A stretch of DNA of 64,000 nt from Clostridium_AT stratigraminis (GCF_045310675.1 NZ_JBJHZZ010000005.1:124001-188000); one strand, 5' to 3'. Shown: positions 16,699-26,339, numbered from the stretch's first letter. The notes: generated by a model not told the origin, from the sequence alone. Translations and numbers: made by a program.

Positions 16699-18858
16699 AT
16701 GAAAGCAAGGATAGGAATAGACGTAGGAGGAACCTTTACAGACGCAGTAGCTATAAACCATGAAACTTATGAATTGATTGGATCTGTGAAAATGCCAACA
16801 ACTCACACAGCTAAAGAAGGAGTAGCAGCAGGAATAATAGCTGTCCTTAATAAGATAATGGAAGAATACAATATCAGAGCAGAAGATGTTGTATTCATTG
16901 CTCACGGAACTACACAAGCAACTAATGCATTACTTGAGGGAGATGTTGCTAAGGTTGGAATTATAACTTTAGGTAGTGGTGTACAGGGAATGAAGGCAAA
17001 AAGTGATACAAATATGGGAAATATTGAACTTGCCTCAAACAAATATCTTCACACTGTAAACAGCTATGTAAATACCTCAGAAATGGGTAAACTCAATGAA
17101 AATATAAGCAATGCATTACTTGAGCTAAAGGACCAAGGTGCAGTTTCAATGGTTGCTACAGAAGCTTTTAGTGTGGATAACCCTGAAAATGAAAATATGG
17201 TGCTTGATAAGTGTAGAAATATGGGCATTCCTGCAACTGCAGGAAGCGATGTTTCTAAGCTATATGGACTTAAGGTAAGAACTCGTACAGCTGTAATAAA
17301 TGGAAGCATATTACCAAAAATGCTGGATGCTGCTAATATGACTGAAGAAAGTATTAAAAATGCAAAAATTGAAGCACCATTAATGGTAATGCGCTGTGAT
17401 GGCGGTGTTATGACAGTTGAGGAAGTTAGAAGTAGACCTATACTTACAATTCTATCAGGACCTGCTGCAGGTGTTGCAGGTGCTTTGATGTATGAAAAAC
17501 TAACTGATGGTATTTTCTTCGAAGTTGGTGGTACAAGTACAGATATATCCTGTGTAAAGGATGGTAATGTAACTATAAAATACGCAGAGGTAGGCGGCCA
17601 TAAAACCTATTTAAATTCCTTGGATGTCCGTACAGTAGGTGTTGGCGGTGGAAGTATGGTGCAAATAAGTAACGGAAAGGCAATTGATGTTGGTCCAAGA
17701 AGTGCTCATATTGCTGGTATGGGCTATGAAACATATGCCACTGAGTCTGAAATTGTTGATCCTGTATTAAAAACAATAAGCCCCTTAGAAAATGATCCAG
17801 AGTATGGCTATGTAGAATGCTCAAATGGCAAGAAGTTTGCACTTACTCTTTCTGGTGCTGCTAATATTTGCGGCTATGTAAATAAAAAGGACTATGCATA
17901 TGGTAATGCAGCTGCAGCTAAAAAGGCCTGGGAACCATTAGCTAAAAACATGGGACTTTCTGTGGAAGAAGCAGCTAAAAAGGTACTTGGTTTTTCTGCT
18001 GCAAAAAATGGTAAGGTTGTAAACAGCATGATTCAAGATTATGGCCTAGACAAGAATTCTATAACATTCATAGGCGGCGGCGGTGGTGCTGGAACAGTAG
18101 TGCCACATATTGCTGAAACCTTTGGATGCAAGTTCAAGCTGGCTAAGAATGCTGAAGTTATCTCACCTATAGGCGTAGCGTTAGCTATGGTAAGGGACAT
18201 GGTAGAAAGAACTATTTCTAATCCAACAGAGCAGGATATACTTTCTATCCGTAGAGAAGCTATGCGTATGGCTGTACAATCAGGCGCCATTCCAGATACT
18301 ATTGAAGTTAAAATAGAAATTGATGCTCAACGTCATAAGGTAAGAGCCATTGCTATAGGAACCACGGAGCTTAGAACAAAAGATATGAATGGCAAGCGTA
18401 AAACTGATAAGGAACTTATGGACATTGTAGCTGACAACCTAAAGGTTCCAGCAGAAAAGGTTGGGATAGTAGCTGATAATGGAAGTCTCTGTGCTATTAC
18501 AAGTGAAATTATAAAGAAACAATTAATATTCTTTAAAAAGAAGGTTAATGCAGTAAGGCTTATTGATAGGGACGGAATAATAAGATTACAAAAGAAGAAT
18601 GCTTCTGTACGAACCTGCGGACCAAATACATGGAAAAATGCTATTGATCAATTGCTTGAAGAATATACAAATTACAGTGATGGGGGAGCGGAAATCCCAA
18701 ATATCTACATAGCTTATGGAAGCAGGATAATAGACCTTTCTGGAATGCAAGGTGCGGGTCAGATAAAGTCAGTATGTGAGGCGGAGCTTTCTGGCATACA
18801 AGAGATTGAAAAACTAATAATGATATGTACACTTACTACAGAAAACGAAAGAGGTTAA
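16699..18858 (+). CDS. Hydantoinase/oxoprolinase (HyuA)-family ATPase-like protein
   Basis: 719 residues. The N-terminal domain begins RIGIDVGGTFTDAVAINHE and has AHGTTQATNALLEG. The hydantoinase A core follows with LTILSGPAAGVAGALM and FFEVGGTSTDISCV (about residues 250-290). The C-terminal third carries further glycine-rich motifs (FIGGGGGAGTVVPHIAE). The family hydrolyses cyclic amides or, in carboxylases such as acetone carboxylase, uses ATP to activate carbonyls. Its usual HyuB partner is absent here, and the neighbours are a dehydrogenase and kinase, so a hydantoin role is unlikely. It may phosphorylate or activate a keto intermediate. GAGGAG lies upstream of the ATG. Confidence 0.8.
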   Translation: MKARIGIDVGGTFTDAVAINHETYELIGSVKMPTTHTAKEGVAAGIIAVLNKIMEEYNIRAEDVVFIAHGTTQATNALLEGDVAKVGIITLGSGVQGMKAKSDTNMGNIELASNKYLHTVNSYVNTSEMGKLNENISNALLELKDQGAVSMVATEAFSVDNPENENMVLDKCRNMGIPATAGSDVSKLYGLKVRTRTAVINGSILPKMLDAANMTEESIKNAKIEAPLMVMRCDGGVMTVEEVRSRPILTILSGPAAGVAGALMYEKLTDGIFFEVGGTSTDISCVKDGNVTIKYAEVGGHKTYLNSLDVRTVGVGGGSMVQISNGKAIDVGPRSAHIAGMGYETYATESEIVDPVLKTISPLENDPEYGYVECSNGKKFALTLSGAANICGYVNKKDYAYGNAAAAKKAWEPLAKNMGLSVEEAAKKVLGFSAAKNGKVVNSMIQDYGLDKNSITFIGGGGGAGTVVPHIAETFGCKFKLAKNAEVISPIGVALAMVRDMVERTISNPTEQDILSIRREAMRMAVQSGAIPDTIEVKIEIDAQRHKVRAIAIGTTELRTKDMNGKRKTDKELMDIVADNLKVPAEKVGIVADNGSLCAITSEIIKKQLIFFKKKVNAVRLIDRDGIIRLQKKNASVRTCGPNTWKNAIDQLLEEYTNYSDGGAEIPNIYIAYGSRIIDLSGMQGAGQIKSVCEAELSGIQEIEKLIMICTLTTENERG

Positions 18859-18886
18859 TATTTAGGGCAAGATTGGAGGTATAGGC

Positions 18887-19567
18887 ATGAGAGCTTTCCC
18901 ATTTCCAGATAAGATAATGTCAAGAGAAGAATTACTAAGAGATCTTTTATATGAGAAAATTCCAAAGGGTGATCTTGAAAGCATTTCCGACAGAGCCTGG
19001 GAAACAGGCGCAGCTGCAGCTAAAGCAATTATTAAAGAGCATGGCTTTGAAATATCAATAATAGAAATTGCAAAAATAAGTGGACTTACAATTGAACGCA
19101 GTGAAAAGGATCATGTAGCAGGGAATGTGAGGTATTTCAGCGAGTATTATTCTGGACGTAACGCAATAATACTTTATACAGAATCTGTAAGTAAATGGGC
19201 AAAGATTAATAGGCTGTCAATGGATGAGGCTGAGGAATTAATATTGTCTCATGAATACTTTCACTTTCTTGAGTGCACAAAACTAGGTTTAACCTCCAAG
19301 CAATACATGGTTCCAAACATAAAAATAGGGAAAATTGTACTTGGGAAATCAGGTATTCGAGCTCTTTCAGAAATAGGAGCCCATGGCTTTTCCAGAACCT
19401 TTTATGAGTTAAGAGGACAAGCTGTTAATGAGAAAATATCAAATAAACAGAATTTATTGTGTAATGAAGCAGTTAATCCTTTGCAGTTTGATGGTGAAAA
19501 AACAGCAGAAAAGATTTTTAGCTATAGCTTTAAAAATATATTTAGTAGTAAGGATAAGAGGAGATAA
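18887..19567 (+). CDS. HEXXH-motif protein, ImmA/IrrE-like
   Basis: 226 residues. LILSHEYFHFLECTKLG holds a HEXXH metal-binding signature (HEYFH, about residue 124). SEIGAHGFSRTFYEL downstream provides a glutamate placed like the third ligand of M78/ImmA-type peptidases. There is no signal peptide or membrane segment, so it is cytoplasmic. TGGAGG precedes the ATG, 28 nt after the hydantoinase-type gene, and the FAD oxidoreductase starts 5 nt after its stop, so it belongs to the operon. A peptidase-like protein inside a carbon-catabolism operon is unusual. It might instead be a catalytic enzyme with a metal site. Confidence 0.6.
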   Translation: MRAFPFPDKIMSREELLRDLLYEKIPKGDLESISDRAWETGAAAAKAIIKEHGFEISIIEIAKISGLTIERSEKDHVAGNVRYFSEYYSGRNAIILYTESVSKWAKINRLSMDEAEELILSHEYFHFLECTKLGLTSKQYMVPNIKIGKIVLGKSGIRALSEIGAHGFSRTFYELRGQAVNEKISNKQNLLCNEAVNPLQFDGEKTAEKIFSYSFKNIFSSKDKRR

Positions 19568-19571
19568 GAGC

Positions 19572-20945
19572 ATGAAAAAAGAAATCATTAAAACAGATGT
19601 TGCAGTTTTTGGCGGGGGACCTGGTGGAATTTCTGCAGCTGTAGCAGCTGCTAGGCAAGGAGCAAAAACTTTAATTGTTGAGAGACTAGGATTCTTAGGC
19701 GGTGGTATGACTACAGGACTTCCACTTCTAGCCTTCTTGGATGTAAAAGGAAGAACAGTAACTGGAGGAATTGCCCAGGAAATCGTTGATAGATTAACAG
19801 AAATGGGAGGCAGCTATGGACACAGAATATGTCCTTTTCATAACTCTACAACAATTATCAACCCATTATATGCAAGAATAGTAAGCTTCCAAATGATTAA
19901 AGAAAATAATATTGAGCCATTGCTGCACTCTGAGGTAATCGGTGCTGGTGTTGAAAATGGAAAGCTGGTATCTGTTACAGTTATGTGCAAGGGTACAGAG
20001 ATTGAAATACAGGCTAAAGTATTCATAGATGCAACAGGTGATGGTGATGTAGCTTACTTAGCTGGAGCAAGATATGAAAAAGGACAGGAAGGTACTGGTT
20101 TAATGCAGCCACCAACCTTAATGTTTGATATTGGTGGAGTTAAATTAGAGGAATTCTTCGACTATTTAGAGCAGCATCCTGAAGAATTACCATATGGTTC
20201 TGGACTAAATCACATACGTCCAGGTTACAATGCAGACTTTTTCCGTGAAAGCCCAAATCATGTATTTTTCGGATTAAATGCACTTATTTCAAAACTTAGA
20301 GCTGAAGGTAAATGTCCTATAGATAGGGATACTGTAATTTATATTAATCAGCCTATAACAGACCATGTTGCTATCAACACAATTAGAATTTTGAACTTTG
20401 ATGGTACTAATGCAAGTGATTTAAGTCGAGGTGAGATGGAAGGACATCTGCAAATTCTACCGCTAATAAAGATGCTTCAGGAAAATGTACCTGGCTTTGA
20501 AGACTGTTACTTGTCTTCCATAAATCCAACTATTGGAGTACGTGAGACAAGAAGGGTTATAGGTAAGAAAATGCTGCATAAAGAGGAAGTTATAAATGGT
20601 GATGTTCCAGCTGATACTATAGGACTTGGTTCATACATTATTGATATTCATAATGGTGAAGGTAATGGTACTTATATAAAAACGCTTGAGGAACCATATG
20701 GTATTCCTTATGGATGTACTCTTGCAGAAGATATTGATGGATTAATGCTAAGCGGCAGGTGCATAAGTGTAGATGCTGTAGTATTTGGTTCTTCAAGAGT
20801 TATGCCAACTTGTATGGCAGTTGGAGAAGGCGCTGGTGTTGGTGCAGCACTTGCTGTAAAGCATAATATAAGTCCATCTGAGGTTAATACAGATGAAATA
20901 AGAAACATACTTATAGAGCAAGGGGCAATACTTTCCATTAATTAA
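19572..20945 (+). CDS. FAD-dependent oxidoreductase (FAD_oxidored family)
   Basis: 457 residues from the ATG at 19572, preceded by AGGAGA. A longer in-frame start at 19428 would overlap the upstream gene by 140 nt and is rejected. The N-terminus has the dinucleotide fold KTDVAVFGGGPGGISAAVAA. DATGDGDVAYLAGARYE and the C-terminal GRCISVDAVVFGSSRVMPTC are typical of the PF12831 family. These flavoproteins oxidise hydroxy compounds or reduce double bonds. The substrate here is probably an intermediate of the LacI-controlled pathway. It lies 5 nt after the HEXXH gene and 63 nt before the zinc dehydrogenase. Confidence 0.85.
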   Translation: MKKEIIKTDVAVFGGGPGGISAAVAAARQGAKTLIVERLGFLGGGMTTGLPLLAFLDVKGRTVTGGIAQEIVDRLTEMGGSYGHRICPFHNSTTIINPLYARIVSFQMIKENNIEPLLHSEVIGAGVENGKLVSVTVMCKGTEIEIQAKVFIDATGDGDVAYLAGARYEKGQEGTGLMQPPTLMFDIGGVKLEEFFDYLEQHPEELPYGSGLNHIRPGYNADFFRESPNHVFFGLNALISKLRAEGKCPIDRDTVIYINQPITDHVAINTIRILNFDGTNASDLSRGEMEGHLQILPLIKMLQENVPGFEDCYLSSINPTIGVRETRRVIGKKMLHKEEVINGDVPADTIGLGSYIIDIHNGEGNGTYIKTLEEPYGIPYGCTLAEDIDGLMLSGRCISVDAVVFGSSRVMPTCMAVGEGAGVGAALAVKHNISPSEVNTDEIRNILIEQGAILSIN

Positions 20946-21008
20946 TAATAGAATTTTATATTTACTATAAAAAATTTTAAAAATTAAAAATAGAATGGAG
21001 GAATTTAT

Positions 21009-22082
21009 ATGTCAATGCCAAAAACAATGAAAGCTCTTGTAGCTTATAGCTCAAATGATTATAGGTTTGAAGGAGAATATCCAGCCCCTATTTGCGGGCC
21101 AGATGATATTATTATAAAAACAGAAGGCTGCGGAATATGTGCAGGTGACCTTAAATGCCAGCATGGAGCTGCAATGTTCTGGGGAGATGAGACACAGCCA
21201 TCTTGGGTACAAGCACCATTTATTCCCGGACATGAATTTGTAGGAATTGTTGCTGCTATAGGAGAGAATGTTAAAGGCTACGAAATGGGAGACAGGGTTA
21301 CTGCTGATCAGATAGTACCTTGCGGGGAATGCCGTTTCTGCAAAGATGGCCATTATTGGATGTGCCAGCCTCATGAGATTTTTGGATTTTTCGGAAAACT
21401 TAATGGAGGTATGGCTGAATATGTAAAACTTCCAAAGAATGCTGTAATACATAAGGTACCTAAGGATATGAAACTTGAAGATGCACTTCTTATTGAACCT
21501 TATGCTTGCTCAAAACACTGCGTTGACAGGGCACAGATAGGCTGTGAGGATATAGTAGTACTTTCAGGCGCAGGTACTCTTGGCCTTGGTATGGTAACTT
21601 ATGCAAAACTTAGAAACCCTAAAAAGCTAATAGTACTTGATATGATGGATGAACGTTTAGAAAAGGCAAAAGAACTTGGTGCAGATTTGGTTTGGAATCC
21701 ATCCAAGGTAAATGTTGTAGAGGAGATTATGAAGTTAACAGATGGTTATGGCTGTGATATTTATATAGAAGCAACAGGTCATCCATCCTCAGTAACACAA
21801 GGAATGCAGATGATTCGTAAGCTAGGAAGATTTGTAGAATTTTCCGTATTTGGAGCCCCAACTACCTTAGACTGGTCAATTATAGGCGACCGAAAGGAGC
21901 TTGATGTACTTGGATCACATTTAAGCCCTTACTGTTTCCCATTTGTAATAGAAAATATTGCAAAGGGTACTTTAAAAACTAATGGGGTTGTATCTAAGAC
22001 ATTTGCACTTGAAGATTGGAAAACAGCATTTGAATATGCCACTGGTAAGGATGGAGATTTCAAGGTTGCTATAAAATTCTAA
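21009..22082 (+). CDS. Zinc-dependent polyol dehydrogenase, similar to erythritol/L-threitol dehydrogenases
   Basis: 357 residues of the medium-chain dehydrogenase family. The catalytic zinc site is in GCGICAGDLKCQHGAAMFW and IPGHEFVGIV. The structural zinc loop is VPCGECRFCKDGHYWMCQP. The NAD site is VVLSGAGTLGLGMVTYAK, followed by IVLDMMDERLEKA, with the Asp that favours NAD(H). The unusual HGAAMFWG insertion and CKDGHYWMCQPHEIFGF are shared, as I recall them, with erythritol/L-threitol dehydrogenases. So the substrate may be a tetritol or similar polyol. GGAGG lies upstream of the ATG. The kinase gene starts 21 nt downstream, consistent with oxidation followed by phosphorylation. Confidence 0.85.
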   Translation: MSMPKTMKALVAYSSNDYRFEGEYPAPICGPDDIIIKTEGCGICAGDLKCQHGAAMFWGDETQPSWVQAPFIPGHEFVGIVAAIGENVKGYEMGDRVTADQIVPCGECRFCKDGHYWMCQPHEIFGFFGKLNGGMAEYVKLPKNAVIHKVPKDMKLEDALLIEPYACSKHCVDRAQIGCEDIVVLSGAGTLGLGMVTYAKLRNPKKLIVLDMMDERLEKAKELGADLVWNPSKVNVVEEIMKLTDGYGCDIYIEATGHPSSVTQGMQMIRKLGRFVEFSVFGAPTTLDWSIIGDRKELDVLGSHLSPYCFPFVIENIAKGTLKTNGVVSKTFALEDWKTAFEYATGKDGDFKVAIKF

Positions 22083-22102
22083 GCATAAAAGGAGGGGTAA
22101 GT

Positions 22103-23638
22103 ATGACAAGCTATCTTATTGGAACTGACATAGGCACCTCAGGAACCAAGACCATAATAATGGATACTGAAGGAAAACTTATTGCATCAGATCTTCAAGA
22201 ATATGACGTATTGACACCAAAAGCTTTATGGGCAGAACAGTGGCCAGAGGTATGGGTAGACGCTGTTAAGTTATCCATAAAAAATGCAGTTAAGAAGTCA
22301 GGCTGTGAGCCTCAAAATATTAATGGCATATGCATAAGTGGATTATATGGAGGCTCTGGAATTCCTGTAGATGAAAATATAAAGCCTGTACGCCCTTGTA
22401 TTATATGGATGGACAGAAGAGCAGCAGAACAGGAAAAATGGGTAATTGAGAACATAGGCAAAGAAAAAATGTATGAGATTACACATAATGGGACAGACCC
22501 ATATTACGGTTATACAAAGATACTGTGGATTAAGGATAATGAACCTGAAAATTGGGTAAAGACAAAGTTGTTTTTACCTCCAAACTCCTTTGCAATATAT
22601 GAACTTACTGGGGAAATTGCCGTTGATTATTCCTCTGCAGGAAACATCGGCGGATTATTCGATGAAGAAAACCGAACATGGTCCAAAGAAATGCTGGACG
22701 CAATGGAAATACCGATGAGTATGATGCCTAAGCGTATAGTTGAATCAAGTGATATTGTTGGAAGGCTTACAAAAGAAGCAGCAAAGGAGCTTGGATTAAA
22801 TGAAGGCACTCCTGTTTGTGCTGGTGGAGTAGACTGCGTAGTGGCTACTTTTGGTCTTGGAATATTTGAGCCAGGTCAGTATGCAGCTGTTATTGGTACG
22901 TCTATGTGTGCTGCTCTTGTTCACGATAAGCCAATAAGTGCAAAAGGACTTATAGAAATGCCCTATGTTAAGGATGCTAAGAAGCTCTCTTATTCCTTTG
23001 GGGGTGCAGCAACTGCCGGTGCCTTAATTAAATGGTTCCGGGACAATTTTGCTATGGAGGAAAAACTAGTTGAGACGAATGGTGGCGAGAATGCCTATAT
23101 AGCGCTAGATAGGGAAGCTGAAGGTATAGCTCCTGGAAGCGAAGGGCTTATAGTACTTCCATACTTCATGGGAGAGAGAAGCCCGGTGTGGGATACTAAT
23201 GCAAGGGGCACTATTCTGGGCTTAAGCCTTTCTCATACAAAAGCTCATATATATAGAGCATTTCTTGAAGCGGTAGCATTTTCACTACGACACTCAATGG
23301 AAAGCACCAATACTGATTTAGGAGATTATATACTAGTTGCAGGTGGTGTTGCAAAATCAAAGCTTTGGAGACAAATTATTGCTGATGTTACAGGATATGC
23401 AGTAGTTTGCCCGCTTAATGATGTTGAGGCCAATTTAGGAGACGTTATACTGGCAGGAATAGGAACGGGATGCCTTACCTATGATGATGTTGAAAAATGG
23501 CAGCTATTTGATGAAAAGGTAATACCAAATCCTGATACTCATGAATTGTACAATAAGTATTATAAACTATATGGTTTAGTATACAAACATCTCAGTGATG
23601 ACATGAAAGAATTAAACAATATCGCTAAAAGGCAATAA
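22103..23638 (+). CDS. FGGY-family carbohydrate kinase
   Basis: 511 residues, usual length for the family. Phosphate-1 motif LIGTDIGTSGTKTIIMDTEG, substrate-domain WMDRRAAEQEKW and the FGGY signature region YFMGERSPVWDTNARGTILG are all visible, with the C-terminal ATP-binding LVAGGVAKSKLWRQIIADV. It resembles xylulokinases and other ketose kinases rather than glycerol kinase. As the last gene of the LacI-controlled cluster, it probably phosphorylates the ketose made by the preceding dehydrogenase, feeding the pentose phosphate pathway or glycolysis. The exact sugar is unknown. GGAGGGG precedes the ATG, and a terminator hairpin follows. Confidence 0.88.
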   Translation: MTSYLIGTDIGTSGTKTIIMDTEGKLIASDLQEYDVLTPKALWAEQWPEVWVDAVKLSIKNAVKKSGCEPQNINGICISGLYGGSGIPVDENIKPVRPCIIWMDRRAAEQEKWVIENIGKEKMYEITHNGTDPYYGYTKILWIKDNEPENWVKTKLFLPPNSFAIYELTGEIAVDYSSAGNIGGLFDEENRTWSKEMLDAMEIPMSMMPKRIVESSDIVGRLTKEAAKELGLNEGTPVCAGGVDCVVATFGLGIFEPGQYAAVIGTSMCAALVHDKPISAKGLIEMPYVKDAKKLSYSFGGAATAGALIKWFRDNFAMEEKLVETNGGENAYIALDREAEGIAPGSEGLIVLPYFMGERSPVWDTNARGTILGLSLSHTKAHIYRAFLEAVAFSLRHSMESTNTDLGDYILVAGGVAKSKLWRQIIADVTGYAVVCPLNDVEANLGDVILAGIGTGCLTYDDVEKWQLFDEKVIPNPDTHELYNKYYKLYGLVYKHLSDDMKELNNIAKRQ

Positions 23639-23650
23639 CATTTAAATGAA

Positions 23651-23685
23651 AAAATGGTGGGCTAATAATTAGTCTACCATTTTTT
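23651..23685 (+). terminator. Terminator of the LacI-controlled cluster
   Basis: AAAATGGTGGGCTAA / TTAGTCTACCATTTT stem with a short loop and T6 tail, 13 nt after the FGGY kinase stop. Confidence 0.8.
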
Positions 23686-23857
23686 ATTAAGGAAAATAAA
23701 AATATCAAGGAGACATCCCAGTGTACATTTATATATATAACATAGTAAACAGTGATATAATTAAATAAAGAATTAATCTTAATAATAATTCTCCGGGGTG
23801 AAATTAATAAAGAATATTATGTTTACATAAAAATGTAAAGAAACGAGGAGCTTAAAG

Positions 23858-24337
23858 ATGAGTATAAGAAGTACCGCAAAAGCAATTATTATTAATAAAG
23901 GAAAAGTGCTATTAAATAAATGTTTTGATGAATATAATGGGGAATATTACTCATTACCTGGTGGTGGACAGCACACCTATGAAACATTGCAGGAGGCTAT
24001 AATTAGGGAATGTCTTGAAGAAACTGGTTACAGCGTTATTCCAAAAATATTTGCAGCACTCTGTGAAGAAATATGTGAAAATCCAAAAACAAAGGAATTA
24101 TATCCAGAATATATTCATAAGATGTATCATATTTTTATATGTGAATTAAGAAATGAAACAGCAAAAAAACCAATTGAAATTGATGATATGCAAGTTAGTA
24201 GTGAATGGATTAACATAGAAGATTTAGATAAAATTCGGCTCTTGCCTAAGGTGTTGAATGAAAATATTGGCAAGATTATTAGTGATCAGATACCTATGTT
24301 TATAGGCTCTGAGCATATTAAATATAATCATGGCTAA
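23858..24337 (+). CDS. NUDIX hydrolase
   Basis: 159 residues. The Nudix box is GGGQHTYETLQEAIIRECLE followed by ETG (about residues 36-58), close to the GX5EX7REUXEEXGU consensus, so it should hydrolyse a nucleoside-diphosphate-linked substrate using divalent metal. The substrate cannot be told from sequence. ACGAGGAGC precedes the ATG. It is a stand-alone gene, 31 nt before a zinc-ribbon protein gene. Confidence 0.85.
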   Translation: MSIRSTAKAIIINKGKVLLNKCFDEYNGEYYSLPGGGQHTYETLQEAIIRECLEETGYSVIPKIFAALCEEICENPKTKELYPEYIHKMYHIFICELRNETAKKPIEIDDMQVSSEWINIEDLDKIRLLPKVLNENIGKIISDQIPMFIGSEHIKYNHG

Positions 24338-24367
24338 ATAAATTAAATAAAGAGGGAGGTATTTAAA

Positions 24368-24676
24368 ATGTTTTGTCCAAAATGTAGGAGTGAGTATAGT
24401 GAGGGATTTACTACCTGCGCTGATTGTGGCGCTGAATTAGTAGAAGAACTATCAAAGGAAGCAGAATTTGAATATGTAGAATTTACTACAATTGCAGAAA
24501 CAAGGAATTTGGGTTTAATAGCTTTAGCAAAATCAATTTTAGATTCTGAAGGGATAAAATATTATATAAATGATGTTCCAACATTAATTGCAGCAGGAAC
24601 TATATTCGCACAGATTCAAGTGCCGATATCAGATGCCGAAAATGCAAAAGAATTATTAAAAGATATAGGACTATGA
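24368..24676 (+). CDS. Zinc-ribbon DUF2007-type signal-transducing protein
   Basis: 102 residues. An N-terminal zinc ribbon (FCPKCRSEYSEGFTTCADCG, with CPKC and CADC pairs) is followed by a DUF2007-like domain, which fits AKSILDSEGIKYYINDVPT and QIQVPISDAENAKELLKDIG. Function unknown. The fold is that of small ligand-binding or regulatory ferredoxin-like domains. GAGGGAGG precedes the ATG. It is probably co-transcribed with the NUDIX gene 30 nt upstream. Confidence 0.8.
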   Translation: MFCPKCRSEYSEGFTTCADCGAELVEELSKEAEFEYVEFTTIAETRNLGLIALAKSILDSEGIKYYINDVPTLIAAGTIFAQIQVPISDAENAKELLKDIGL

Positions 24677-24811
24677 TAATATCTTAATGTACCATGACCT
24701 TTTTAAATAATCTCGTAGTTATTTTATTGTTTTAATTATACTCTGAACGGAAAATTTGAAAAGGCAATAGTACGCTTTGATATCTTTTATGAAGATATAT
24801 GAAAATAATAT

Positions 24812-24843
24812 AAGGGGAGTATATCAATTTGATATGCTCCCTT
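24812..24843. terminator. Terminator between the DUF2007 and glpK genes
   Basis: AAGGGGAGTATATCAA / TTGATATGCTCCCTT stem with one internal mismatch, T-rich on both sides. It serves the minus-strand glp operon and possibly the plus-strand pair. Confidence 0.8.
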
Positions 24844-24848
24844 TTATA

Positions 24849-26339
24849 TTATTTAATCCAACCTTGAGATCTTTTTACAGCTTCATGCCAGCCGGACAAT
24901 AAATCTTCTCTTTTTGAAGCCTCCATTGTTGGTATGAAAACCTTTGAGACTGCCCAGTTTGCACTTACTTCCTCTTTGTTTTTCCAATAGCCAACTGCCA
25001 GCCCTGCAAGGTAAGCTGCGCCTAAAGCTGTGGTTTCAATAACTTCTGGCCTGTCAACCTGGACTCCAAGAACATCAGATTGGAATTGCATCAAGAAGTT
25101 GTTGGCACAGGCTCCTCCATCAACCTTTAGTGACTTAAGAGTTATTCCGGAATCTTCCTGCATTGCATCCAAAACATCTGATGTTTGATATGCCAGGGAT
25201 TCTAAGGTAGCTCTTATAAAGTGCTCCTTTTTAGAACCTCTTGAAAGCCCTACTATAGTCCCTCTTGCATATGGATCCCAATAGGGTGCACCAAGTCCTA
25301 CAAAGGCAGGAACTACATAAACACCATTTGTATCTTCAACTGCTGCAGCATAGTCTTCAGAATCTGCAGCAGTTTTAAGTATTCTAAGTTCATCTCTTAA
25401 CCATTGAATAGCTGCTCCGGCAACAAATACGCTTCCTTCAAGAGCATATTCTACCTTACCATCAATACCCCATGCTATTGTTGTTAATAGTCCATTTTTA
25501 GATTCTATTGCCTTTTCGCCGGTATTCATTAACATAAAGCAACCTGTACCGTAAGTATTCTTAGCTGTTCCTGGCTCAAAACAAGTTTGACCAAATAAAG
25601 CTGCCTGTTGGTCTCCTGCAGCACCGCCAATGGGAATTTCTCCACCTAGAAGGTGGTTGTCAGTATATCCGTATACGCAGCTTGAAGGCTTAGGCTCTGG
25701 AAGCATTGATTTTGGAATATTTAGTTCAGCTAGAATTTCATCATCCCACTTCAGATCATGGATGTTAAACAGCATAGTTCTTGAAGCATTGGAGTAATCG
25801 GTTACATGAACTCTACCGTTAGTGAGCTTCCAAATTAGCCAAGTATCAATATTTCCCAATAATAGATTACCTTTTTCAGCTTCTTCTCTTGCGCCTTGAA
25901 CATTATTTAAAAGCCACTCAACCTTTGTAGCAGAGAAATATGCATCTAATATTAAACCGGTTTTTTCTCTAACAATCTTGTCAAAGCCCCTTGACTTTAA
26001 TTCGTCGCATCTCTCAGCTGTTCTTCTGCACTGCCAAACAATAGCATTATGTATTGGAAAGCCAGTTCTCTTGTCCCAAACTACAGTGGTTTCTCTCTGA
26101 TTAGTAATACCAATGGTTGCAATATCCTTTGCTGTTGTATTGATTTTAGCCATTGCTTCGCTGGCAACACCAATTTGAGTTGACCAAATTTCCATTGCAT
26201 CATGTTCTACCCAGCCAGACTTAGGAAAGATCTGAGTAAATTCCTTTTGAGCCACACTTTCAATTAAGCCCTTTTCATTAAACAGTATACATCTTGAGCT
26301 TGTTGTACCTTGATCCAGTGCCATGACATACTTTGCCAT
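24849..26339 (-). CDS. glpK: Glycerol kinase
   Basis: 496 residues, the standard length. VMALDQGTTSSRCILFNEKG is the phosphate-1 motif. FTQIFPKSGWVEHDAMEIW, GITNQRETTVVWDKRTG and YWDPYARGTIVGLSRGSKKE (the FGGY-type signature) are nearly identical to known GlpK. It phosphorylates glycerol to glycerol-3-phosphate in the cytoplasm. It is the last gene of the minus-strand glp operon (GlpA-like, FAD reductase, DUF1667, glpP, glpK), with GAGGAGG before the ATG. A family-B repeat lies in the short gap after glpP. No glycerol facilitator gene (glpF) is seen nearby. Confidence 0.96.
   Translation of the reverse strand: MAKYVMALDQGTTSSRCILFNEKGLIESVAQKEFTQIFPKSGWVEHDAMEIWSTQIGVASEAMAKINTTAKDIATIGITNQRETTVVWDKRTGFPIHNAIVWQCRRTAERCDELKSRGFDKIVREKTGLILDAYFSATKVEWLLNNVQGAREEAEKGNLLLGNIDTWLIWKLTNGRVHVTDYSNASRTMLFNIHDLKWDDEILAELNIPKSMLPEPKPSSCVYGYTDNHLLGGEIPIGGAAGDQQAALFGQTCFEPGTAKNTYGTGCFMLMNTGEKAIESKNGLLTTIAWGIDGKVEYALEGSVFVAGAAIQWLRDELRILKTAADSEDYAAAVEDTNGVYVVPAFVGLGAPYWDPYARGTIVGLSRGSKKEHFIRATLESLAYQTSDVLDAMQEDSGITLKSLKVDGGACANNFLMQFQSDVLGVQVDRPEVIETTALGAAYLAGLAVGYWKNKEEVSANWAVSKVFIPTMEASKREDLLSGWHEAVKRSQGWIK

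Noticed and set aside
19428..19571. N-terminal extension of the FAD oxidoreductase
   Set aside because: It overlaps the HEXXH gene, and the dinucleotide-binding motif begins just after the ATG at 19572.
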